This document shows, one piece after another, positions 42,735 through 50,109 of a DNA stretch of 64,000 nt; position 1 is the first letter of the stretch; every line of letters starts with the position of its first letter. The stretch is from JANLVJ01 sp031363945 (lineage in GTDB: Bacteria > Bacteroidota > Bacteroidia > Sphingobacteriales > Sphingobacteriaceae). The stretch is taken from NCBI GenBank assembly GCA_031363945.1, contig JANLVJ010000013.1, forward strand, positions 124,001 through 188,000, read 5' to 3'. The notes beneath the pieces are model-generated. The model saw only the letters and a list, made by a program, of their open reading frames with translations. It made no database searches and was not told the DNA's origin. The position numbers and the translations under genes are program-made.

Positions 42735-43780
42735 AGAAAAAAGTGCTCATTATTGAAGATAATAATGATATCAGGGAAAATGTGGTCGAAATATTAGAGC
42801 TGGCTGATTATGTGGTCTTTGCAGCAAATAATGGAAAAATCGGGGTGTCGCTGGCTCTAACTCATTTACCGGATATCATACTTTGTGATATTATGATGCC
42901 CGAACTTGATGGGTATGGGGTCTTAACCCTATTGAACAAACATACAGAAACTGAATCAATACCTTTTATTTTTCTGACTGCTAAAGCTGAGAGGGCAGAT
43001 ATGCGAAAAGGGATGGATATGGGGGCTGATGATTACCTCACTAAGCCTTTTGATGATCGTGAACTACTGACCGCCATTGATAGCAGGCTAAAAAAAAAGA
43101 CAGCCCAGGAAAATAGTTTTAGTAAATCACTAGTACGTTTACAGACGCTTGTTCAGAAACATGGTGGTCTTGATGAATTAAGTAAAATTATTCACGAACG
43201 AAAAAATAGAAGTTTCAAAAAAGGGCAGGTAATTTACTATGAAGGTGATAGAGGAACAGGATTATTTCTTGTTATCAGCGGAAAAGTTAAAACAATTAAA
43301 ATGGCTGAAGATGGCAGGGAATTATTAACTGGTATTTTTTCATCAGATGAGTATCTTGGTATTCATGCTATGGTAGCATCAGGGCCTTATAACGATACAG
43401 CTATTGCCATGGAAGACTGTTCACTGTGTATGATATCAAAAGAGCAGCTTGAAAAATTACTCGACCAATACCCCGAAATTTCAAAAGAGTTTATTAAACT
43501 GCTGGCAAATGATGTGCGCGAAAAAGAAGAGCAGTTGGTTCAACTTGCCTATCATTCGGTACGAAAACGTATGGCAGAAGCTATTTTAAGATTGATTCAT
43601 AGCAATGCTGGCATCAGCAGCTTAAAAGTATCAAGAGAAGATTTAGCTGCAATGGCTGGGATTGCCACTGAGACTGTCAGCAGAACACTTTCAGATTTCA
43701 AAGATGAAGGTCTTATCGAAAAAATTGCCAGCACAATAACCGTTCTTGATCTAGACAGGCTGGCAAAAATGAAAAACTGA
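42731..43780 (+). CDS. Receiver-CRP/FNR fusion regulator
   Basis: A 349-residue transcription regulator. Residues 1-120 are a receiver domain with Asp53 (DIILCDIMMPELDG), Thr83 and Lys105 (DYLTKPF). After a helical linker a cyclic-nucleotide-binding-like domain covers about 160-265 (FKKGQVIYYEGDRGTGLFLV), and a CRP-type HTH covers about 270-335. The recognition helix ATETVSRTLSDF has Glu314, Ser317 and Arg318, the E-x-x-S-R pattern that FNR uses on TTGAT half-sites. It lacks FNR's N-terminal iron-sulfur cysteines, so the signal should come by phosphorylation from the kinase that it overlaps. It merges the tasks of rhizobial FixJ and FixK in one chain. Confidence 0.93.
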   Translation: MKKKVLIIEDNNDIRENVVEILELADYVVFAANNGKIGVSLALTHLPDIILCDIMMPELDGYGVLTLLNKHTETESIPFIFLTAKAERADMRKGMDMGADDYLTKPFDDRELLTAIDSRLKKKTAQENSFSKSLVRLQTLVQKHGGLDELSKIIHERKNRSFKKGQVIYYEGDRGTGLFLVISGKVKTIKMAEDGRELLTGIFSSDEYLGIHAMVASGPYNDTAIAMEDCSLCMISKEQLEKLLDQYPEISKEFIKLLANDVREKEEQLVQLAYHSVRKRMAEAILRLIHSNAGISSLKVSREDLAAMAGIATETVSRTLSDFKDEGLIEKIASTITVLDLDRLAKMKN

Positions 43781-43789
43781 TACAGATCA
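43778..43789 (+). promoter_or_regulatory. FNR-like box upstream of the D-lactate dehydrogenase gene
   Basis: TGATACAGATCA is a perfect TGAT-N4-ATCA dyad; its first three bases are the stop codon of the regulator gene. TAATTATG (43814-43821), 7 of 8 against TAnnTTTG, would put the start site near 43825-43828, so the dyad is at about -42 to -44. Confidence 0.55.
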
Positions 43790-43862
43790 TTTTTCTTATT
43801 GACCAGGCTCAGCTAATTATGGTGCAGGCATAATTATTTTGCAACCGTTAAATTTAATTCAG

Positions 43863-44876
43863 ATGAAAGCAGTTGCCTATAGTATTAAACCCTTTGAAAA
43901 AGAATTTCTGGCAAAAGCCAATCAAAAGAAACATGATATAACCCTAATATCAAATTCATTGGGTATACGCACAGTAGACTATGCCCAAGGTAAGACCGCG
44001 GTTATCGTTTTTACCAATGATGATGTTTCTGCCGCTGTTATTGAATTATTGTCAGACCTAGGTATAAGACTGATCATAACCCGATCTGTGGGTACCGATC
44101 ATATAGATCTTAAGGCAGCCGAAAATAGCAGTATACAAGTATTGAATGTTTCAGATTATGGACCTCAGGCGATAGCTGAACATACGTTAATGCTGGCCCT
44201 GGCTTTAAGCAGGCAATTAGTGAAGGCTGACAGACAAGTTCATAAATTTGATTTTAGAAATGATCAGCTGATTGGGTTTAATCTTTCAGGTAAAACAGTT
44301 GGCATAATCGGGCTAGGGCAGATTGGTCAGGCAACTGCCCGTATTTTTTCTGGCCTGGGCTGTAAGGTACTTGGTACAGACTTATATTTTCCTAAAGATT
44401 TTGAGCTGGCAATCGGGGTAAGCTTTGAAGAATTACTTGATAGGTCTGATATCATTTCTTTACACCTGCCACTTAACGCTTCTAGCAAGCATCTTATCAA
44501 TCGAAAAGCAATCTCGATGATGAAAGAAGGTGTTATGCTCCTAAACACTTCAAGAGGGGGCCTGATCAATACTTCTCAATTGCTACCTGCTCTTCAGTCA
44601 GGTAAAATTGGTTACCTGGGCCTGGATGTGTATGAATATGAGAAGGGTTTATTTTTTGAAGACCACGAACGTGATCCAGTTAAAGACAGATTACTTCGTA
44701 AGCTTTTAAAGCAAGATAATGTTATAATTACCCCACATCAAGCATATCTTACACAGGAGGCTTTGCAAGAAATTGCCAATATTGTTATAGAAGATCTTGA
44801 TATGTTCCAAAAAACTTACCTTTTTAAATCTGGAATTGATCTTACCGGCAACGTATCAGCTGTGCAAATTAAATAA
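43863..44876 (+). CDS. D-lactate dehydrogenase / 2-hydroxyacid dehydrogenase
   Basis: A 337-residue NAD-dependent D-2-hydroxyacid dehydrogenase. The NAD site is TVGIIGLGQIGQATARIFSG. Catalytic residues are Arg in LLNTSRGGLINTSQL, Glu in GLDVYEYEKGLFFED and His in ITPHQAYLTQEAL. The EYEKGLFFEDH stretch is typical of LdhA-type D-lactate dehydrogenases, which reduce pyruvate to D-lactate during fermentation. I use the ATG at 43863 (MKAVAYSIKPF) and not the TTG at 43839, which leaves a normal length. The FNR-like box at 43778-43789 lies upstream, consistent with low-oxygen control. Confidence 0.9.
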   Translation: MKAVAYSIKPFEKEFLAKANQKKHDITLISNSLGIRTVDYAQGKTAVIVFTNDDVSAAVIELLSDLGIRLIITRSVGTDHIDLKAAENSSIQVLNVSDYGPQAIAEHTLMLALALSRQLVKADRQVHKFDFRNDQLIGFNLSGKTVGIIGLGQIGQATARIFSGLGCKVLGTDLYFPKDFELAIGVSFEELLDRSDIISLHLPLNASSKHLINRKAISMMKEGVMLLNTSRGGLINTSQLLPALQSGKIGYLGLDVYEYEKGLFFEDHERDPVKDRLLRKLLKQDNVIITPHQAYLTQEALQEIANIVIEDLDMFQKTYLFKSGIDLTGNVSAVQIK

Positions 44877-44997
44877 GCGTCCAAGTGCAGAATAACATTG
44901 CAAGTCGTATTAGTAATTAGTGTAACTTGTAGTTAAGTTATAAAAATTGCAGTTATTAAGGTTGCTGCTCTCAGACTAAATTATATAACTACAATAC

Positions 44998-47900
44998 ATG
45001 ATTTCTCAGGACCCTCATCATATAATTGCTATAGGCGCATCTGCCGGAGGCATGGAAGAGATTAATACCTTTTTTGATCATACTCCTCTTGATGGGGTTT
45101 CTTATATCATTATACAACACTTATCAGCCGATTTTAAAAGCAGAATGGTTGAATTGCTGGCTAAGCATAGTAAATTGGTAGTTAAGGAGGCTGAAAACGG
45201 CATGAAGGTTCGTTCAAATCAGGTTTACCTGATCCCGAATGATAAGTTTATGACCATAAATGATAATAAACTATTTCTTACCATTAAGGAAAAGAGTCGT
45301 ACGCCTAATATGACAATTGATACCCTGTTTAATTCACTTGCTTTAAACAGTCATACCCAAGCCATTGCAATCATTCTTTCTGGTCTGGGTTCTGATGGTA
45401 CCAAAGGTATACAGGCTATTAAGAAATCTGGAGGTATGGTCATAGCCCGAAATCCGGAGACTACAGAATTCAGTAGCATGCCTTCACATGCAATTGCAAC
45501 GGGTTTGGTTGACTTTGTACTTGAGCCAGAATTAATGCCTCATGCTATCGAAGATTATATTAAATATGGTTCAGTTTTGGCTGATAATAAAGATGATGAT
45601 CATACCATTGTGGCTATTCTTGAGTTGATCAAAGAAAAGCTACCTCTTGATTTTTCAGATTATAAACAAAATACCATTCTTAGAAGAACCCGTAGACGGG
45701 CAGACTATAAGAATTTTAGCTCACTGTCAGCCTATCTTGATTACCTGAAGGTCACACCTGAAGAAGTTCAAGCCCTGGCGCAAGATTTTTTGATCAGTGT
45801 CACCTCATTCTTCAGAGATAAAGAAGCATATGACTATATGCAGCAAACGATCATACCCGATATTCTGGTTAACCTTTCTGCAGACGAAGAGATGAAAATT
45901 TGGGTTGCCGGTTGTGCAACTGGTGAGGAAGCCTATTCAATTGCCATACTTATTCATGAACAGCTGAATGATAAGTACAGAGATGTTAGTGTCAAACTTT
46001 TTGCTACCGATATCGATAGCATTGCTCTTGCCAGTGCCGGCAGAGGTGTCTATGGCCCGACTATCAGGAAACAAGTAAGCGCATACCGGCTTGAACGGTA
46101 TTTTATCAAAGAAGGTGAAAACTTCAGGATTAAACCTGAAATACGCCGGATGGTAATTTTTGCCAGACATGATCTGGTTAAAAACCCTCCATATTGTAAT
46201 ATGCACCTGATTAGTTGTCGTAACGTGTTGATTTATATGTCATTGGTCTTGCAAACAAAAATCTTTGCCATGTTATTATTCGGGCTTAAAAGAGGGAGTT
46301 ATCTCTTTCTGGGCTTAAGCGAAAATCCATTGCCAATAATTAAATACCTGGAAGTCGTCAATAAAAAATGGAAAATTTATAAAAGCCTTGAAACCAGGCG
46401 CGTTTTGAGTTTCGTCCCTTTTTCTCTACCTGAACTACTTGATATTGATCGTTCACCAATTCTGCCTTCTCCTGAAGAATCAGTCAGGGGTACTGATGGC
46501 ACGTTAACAGAGGTAATTAATGCAGGTATTATCAATAAATTAGGTGCCCTGGTAATTTGTATCGATTCAAAATATCATGTGGTTAAATCATATGGCGATA
46601 CGACGAAATACCTTGTTCAGAAACACTTTAATACAAACTTACTTGAATTACTACCCCGTAACCTGTCTGTTGCTTTCAGTAACCTGATCAAGGATACAAA
46701 GAAGTCAAATGTCGAATCATCTGCCAGTAAAATACCCTTAGACAGAGATGGTTCTCTTATTTTGGTGAGTTTATCAGTTAGTCCACTGTTTATCCGCAGG
46801 GGTGAAGAGAAGACCTTTATGGTGATTTTTACCGATGATACTATGAGTTTTGATGACCCGCTTAAAAAAAATGCGGTATATCATGAAAAAAACTATTTCG
46901 ATCAATATACCCTTAACCTTGAAGAAGAGCTTAAAGATGTAAAAAGCACTCTTCAATCTACTTATGAGCAGCTTGATGCCTCAAATGAGAATCTGCAGTC
47001 ATTTAATGAAGAACTGCTTTCAGCCAATGAAGAAATGCAGAGTACGAATGAAGAAATGCAATCAGTAAATGAAGAACTAGACACGATCAACATAAATTAC
47101 CAATTAAAAAATAAAGAGCTTTTAGAAATAAATGATGACCTGAATAATTATTTCAGAAGTAATGTCAACGGGCAGCTATTTATTGACAGCGACTTGCTGC
47201 TGATGAAATTTTCTCCTGGTACGGTAAAGCAGATCAACTTACTTGAATCTGATCTCGGCAGGCCTCTCAGTAATATTTCGACAAATATCAGATTCGAAAC
47301 AATCATTCAAGATGTTAAAAGTGTTCTGTCTAATGGTGCGGTGGTGACGAAAGAAATTCAGACTGTTAATGGAGAATGGTATCAGATTATGACTATGCCC
47401 TACATTCATCAAGCTGACAATAAACGAAATGGAGCCATCATTACTTTTAATAATATCACAGAATTAAAGAATACTCAGATCGAACTTGATAAAAAGAATG
47501 AGAGTCTGTTACGCATTAACGCTGATCTAGATAACTTCGTTCATACAGCTTCACATGATTTACTGGCACCACTGGGAAATATTGAGGTAAGTATCGATGT
47601 TTTGAACCTGATAAAGGTGACTGATCCTGAATTGAATAAATTTCTGTCAATTATAAACTCATCAGTCAAAAAATTCAGGGGTCTGATCAACGATATTGCT
47701 GCGATTGCCAAGTTAGAAAGCAATATGATCACCATGGAACCTATTGATCTTGATGAAATTCTTAATAATATTGAATGGAGCCTGAATCATAAAATTGTTG
47801 ATTCAAAGGCAATTATAAATAGAAATCTTCAGGTAAAAGAAGTCATATTTTCAAAGAAAAACCTTAGAAGTATCTTGTATAATATTATTTCGAACAGTCT

Positions 47901-48195
47901 TAAATTTAAGCGGGCAGAAGTACCTGTCATTACGATTTCAAGCATGCGTGAAGACGATAATCTAATTATTTCGGTACAGGATAATGGCATTGGCATTTCA
48001 AAGACTGACAAATTTAAAATCTTCGATATGTATGGCAGAATACAAACAGATATTGAAGGAAAAGGCATAGGTCTTTACCTTGCCAAGAAAATGGTAAATG
48101 CAGCTGGCGGGCAGATTAGTGTTGAAAGTGAAATTGGCAAAGGCAGCAAATTCATTATCTACCTAAAAATGCTGGTAGAGGAAAAGCAGGATTAA
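44998..48195 (+). CDS. CheB-CheR-PAS histidine kinase hybrid
   Basis: A 1065-residue cytoplasmic signalling protein. Domains in order: CheB methylesterase (1-190; Ser in IGASAGGMEEINTF, His in QHLSADF, Asp in LSGLGSDGTKGIQAI); CheR methyltransferase (about 200-470; SVTSFFRDKEAYDYMQQ, IWVAGCATGEEAYSIA, MHLISCRNVLIYM); a PAS-like part; a coiled coil (about 640-710) rich in Asn-Glu-Glu; another PAS (about 710-820); and a HisKA-HATPase module with His853 in FVHTASHDLLAPLGNIEVSI and NIISNSLKFK/DNGIGIS. No receptor or other che gene is present. Such hybrids are widespread in Bacteroidota; their targets are unknown. Confidence 0.93.
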   Translation: MISQDPHHIIAIGASAGGMEEINTFFDHTPLDGVSYIIIQHLSADFKSRMVELLAKHSKLVVKEAENGMKVRSNQVYLIPNDKFMTINDNKLFLTIKEKSRTPNMTIDTLFNSLALNSHTQAIAIILSGLGSDGTKGIQAIKKSGGMVIARNPETTEFSSMPSHAIATGLVDFVLEPELMPHAIEDYIKYGSVLADNKDDDHTIVAILELIKEKLPLDFSDYKQNTILRRTRRRADYKNFSSLSAYLDYLKVTPEEVQALAQDFLISVTSFFRDKEAYDYMQQTIIPDILVNLSADEEMKIWVAGCATGEEAYSIAILIHEQLNDKYRDVSVKLFATDIDSIALASAGRGVYGPTIRKQVSAYRLERYFIKEGENFRIKPEIRRMVIFARHDLVKNPPYCNMHLISCRNVLIYMSLVLQTKIFAMLLFGLKRGSYLFLGLSENPLPIIKYLEVVNKKWKIYKSLETRRVLSFVPFSLPELLDIDRSPILPSPEESVRGTDGTLTEVINAGIINKLGALVICIDSKYHVVKSYGDTTKYLVQKHFNTNLLELLPRNLSVAFSNLIKDTKKSNVESSASKIPLDRDGSLILVSLSVSPLFIRRGEEKTFMVIFTDDTMSFDDPLKKNAVYHEKNYFDQYTLNLEEELKDVKSTLQSTYEQLDASNENLQSFNEELLSANEEMQSTNEEMQSVNEELDTININYQLKNKELLEINDDLNNYFRSNVNGQLFIDSDLLLMKFSPGTVKQINLLESDLGRPLSNISTNIRFETIIQDVKSVLSNGAVVTKEIQTVNGEWYQIMTMPYIHQADNKRNGAIITFNNITELKNTQIELDKKNESLLRINADLDNFVHTASHDLLAPLGNIEVSIDVLNLIKVTDPELNKFLSIINSSVKKFRGLINDIAAIAKLESNMITMEPIDLDEILNNIEWSLNHKIVDSKAIINRNLQVKEVIFSKKNLRSILYNIISNSLKFKRAEVPVITISSMREDDNLIISVQDNGIGISKTDKFKIFDMYGRIQTDIEGKGIGLYLAKKMVNAAGGQISVESEIGKGSKFIIYLKMLVEEKQD

Positions 48196-48262
48196 ATAAA
48201 TAACCCGAAAACTACGTGGGCCTTCAGTTAATGAAATTTAAGCGGATTCATTAGTATAGATT

Positions 48263-49471
48263 CTAATGTTCAAGCATGAGCAGCCTGGCATGTGGAAATG
48301 TCAAGGTGAACAAGGTTCCTGAATTTACGATGCTTGAAAATCTTATTTTTCCTTTCATCAGACTTGTATACTGGGAAACAATATTCAATCCCAATCCAGT
48401 TCCAGGAATATTACCTGTATTTTTTGCCCTGAAAAAAGCTTCAAACAAATGTTTCTGATCATTTTCGGGAATGCCAATACCGTTATCGCTAATACTTAGT
48501 ATGAAGTTTTGATCATTTATTTCTGTTTTGAAATCAATTTGGGTATTTTCTCCTGAATATTTTATCGAATTAGCAATCAGGTTGATAATGCAGTTTTTCA
48601 GAAGATTTGCATCAAGTGTTACTTTTTCAGAATTGCCACGGTGACTATAAAAGATCAGTTGATTTTGTTTAGCCACCATCTGCATTTCTTCGGTAAGTTC
48701 TTCAGCAAGTTCAACCATATTGAAGCTTGTTAGCGTAGCTTCTACTTTGCCTGCTTCAAGCTTCTCGAGTGATAAGAAATCATTTAATATTGTTGTCAGA
48801 TTAGCGACCACGTTTTTAATTTTCGTTACATGTTTTGAAATATTTGGGCTATTGTAATGATCTGCGTACTTCTCAATTAATGAGGCAGATAATTGTACGG
48901 CGCTCAGGGGTGTTCTGAATTCATGAGAGGCCATAGACACAAATCTGTTTTTTAGCAAACCTAGTTCCTGTTCTTTTTTTAATGATAGGCTCACGTCTTC
49001 TTTAGCTTGCCTTAGTGCGTGAACTGTATCTTTTAATGACTGGGTTCGATCCTGTACTTCCTGTTCAAGTTGGGCAGCGTATTCTCTTAGTCGGTCTTCA
49101 GCCAGTTTTTGCTTACTCAGATCATGTGTAAATGCCGTAAAAATGGTTCGGTTAAAATAAATGACTTCACTGATACACAGTCTGAGCGGAAAAGTAGAAT
49201 GATCTTTTCTCATGCCATTAACCTCTGCTACCCTTCCGACGAATGTACTTTTCCATTGATCATCTTCAGACATGTCTTCTTCTGCCTGGTTATTACGGTT
49301 CAACGCAGGAATTAAACTAGCGATATTTTTACCGATAGTTTCTTCGGGCAAGTATCCGAATAATTTACTGGCCGAGGGGTTCATTAATTCAATTACACCA
49401 TGATCATCTATGGTGATTATTCCATCAATTGCATTCTGAATTATTGCTATCAGTAAGGCTGTGTTTTCCAT
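48263..49471 (-). CDS. PAS histidine kinase, haem-less paralogue of the FixL-like kinase
   Basis: A 402-residue cytoplasmic kinase that aligns without gaps to the 41547-42734 kinase over the PAS domain and has a nearly identical H-box (SMASHEFRTPLSAVQLSASL, with a GTGLGLNIV box later). The haem residues differ: position 62 is Gln, not His, and position 82 is Ala, not Arg, in NNQAEEDMSEDDQWK and FVGRVAEVNG. It should therefore not bind haem like FixL. The ATPase domain keeps NLIANSIKYSGENT, DNGIGIPENDQKHLFEAFFR. The small gene 49538-49786 lies 66 bases upstream on the same strand and may share its promoter. It may sense another signal or cross-talk with the same regulator. Confidence 0.9.
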   Translation of the reverse strand: MENTALLIAIIQNAIDGIITIDDHGVIELMNPSASKLFGYLPEETIGKNIASLIPALNRNNQAEEDMSEDDQWKSTFVGRVAEVNGMRKDHSTFPLRLCISEVIYFNRTIFTAFTHDLSKQKLAEDRLREYAAQLEQEVQDRTQSLKDTVHALRQAKEDVSLSLKKEQELGLLKNRFVSMASHEFRTPLSAVQLSASLIEKYADHYNSPNISKHVTKIKNVVANLTTILNDFLSLEKLEAGKVEATLTSFNMVELAEELTEEMQMVAKQNQLIFYSHRGNSEKVTLDANLLKNCIINLIANSIKYSGENTQIDFKTEINDQNFILSISDNGIGIPENDQKHLFEAFFRAKNTGNIPGTGLGLNIVSQYTSLMKGKIRFSSIVNSGTLFTLTFPHARLLMLEH

Positions 49472-49537
49472 AAGTACTTGAAGTAATTTCCTGGCTGAGG
49501 TTATGAACCCGGTGAAATAATAAGCCTTAAAAATTTG

Positions 49538-49786
49538 TTAAATCGTGGTTTTTGTAGAATTTTTCATTTCAAATTCTTCTATATGTGAGAACAAACGGTT
49601 ATCATATTCCCAGTCAAGAATCATTTTCCATTTACCATCTGCGCAACCTGAAACAGGAATTTCAAGAGAATCACTACCATGACTGTCAACCCTAAATTTT
49701 TGGAAATTAGGTTTTTTAATGAACTGTTGAATTAATACTGCATGACCTTTTACGGGATGTCCGAAATTAAATTTGAGCGTGTTCAT
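49538..49786 (-). CDS. Small hypothetical protein, FixH-like end
   Basis: An 82-residue soluble protein without signal peptide or membrane helix. I do not recognise the family with confidence. The second half, GCADGKWKMILDWEYDNRLF, has the G-K-W-x-h-x-h-x-W pattern seen near the end of FixH-type cytochrome oxidase accessory proteins, but the membrane anchor and the rest of FixH are missing. It precedes the haem-less kinase gene on the same strand. A perfect 16-bp palindrome with FNR-like core lies 70 bases upstream. Confidence 0.55.
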   Translation of the reverse strand: MNTLKFNFGHPVKGHAVLIQQFIKKPNFQKFRVDSHGSDSLEIPVSGCADGKWKMILDWEYDNRLFSHIEEFEMKNSTKTTI

Positions 49787-50034
49787 AATGGGATTTTGTT
49801 TAATGCTGCAAACCAGAACAAGAATTTAAATATGCACACTATTAAAAGCTGAAAAAATGATTATAATCATTAAATCAGCTGATTAACAGTTAATTCATGT
49901 AACATCGTTCCCAGTCAGACGATGAGAATCTACACGATACGTGTGTTTTAAGGCAGGAATGAAATTTATAAGACCTATTTGGTATCTTTTAAAAATCCAA
50001 TAAAAACTGCATATATCTGTTACTCAGTATTAAG
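49787..50034. other. Intergenic region between lon and the small FixH-like gene
   Basis: About 320 AT-rich bases separate the start of the small gene from the lon stop. Apart from the palindromes at 49856-49894 and the lon terminator at 50035-50078 I see no gene or RNA here. Confidence 0.4.
49856..49871 (-). promoter_or_regulatory. FNR-like palindrome upstream of the small gene and second kinase
   Basis: AATGATTATAATCATT is a perfect 16-bp palindrome with core TGAT-N4-ATCA. It is followed at 49873-49884 by AATCAGCTGATT and at 49882-49894 by ATTAACAGTTAAT, also palindromes. The centre is 77 bases upstream of the small gene's start codon on the minus strand; a -7-like TATTTAAA lies near 49832-49825 (5 of 8, weak). 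Confidence 0.5.
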
Positions 50035-50078
50035 CAAAAAAAAAGATGCAGTTCTCAATTGGAGGCATCTTTTTTTTT
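50035..50078 (-). terminator. Rho-independent terminator of lon
   Basis: The repeat AAAAAAGATGC/GCATCTTTTTT, with a 15-base interior and long A and T tracts on both sides, lies 32 bases after the lon stop and could work in both directions. Confidence 0.85.
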
Positions 50079-50109
50079 AACAATGAAAAATTAATAGTTA
50101 ACGGGCTGC

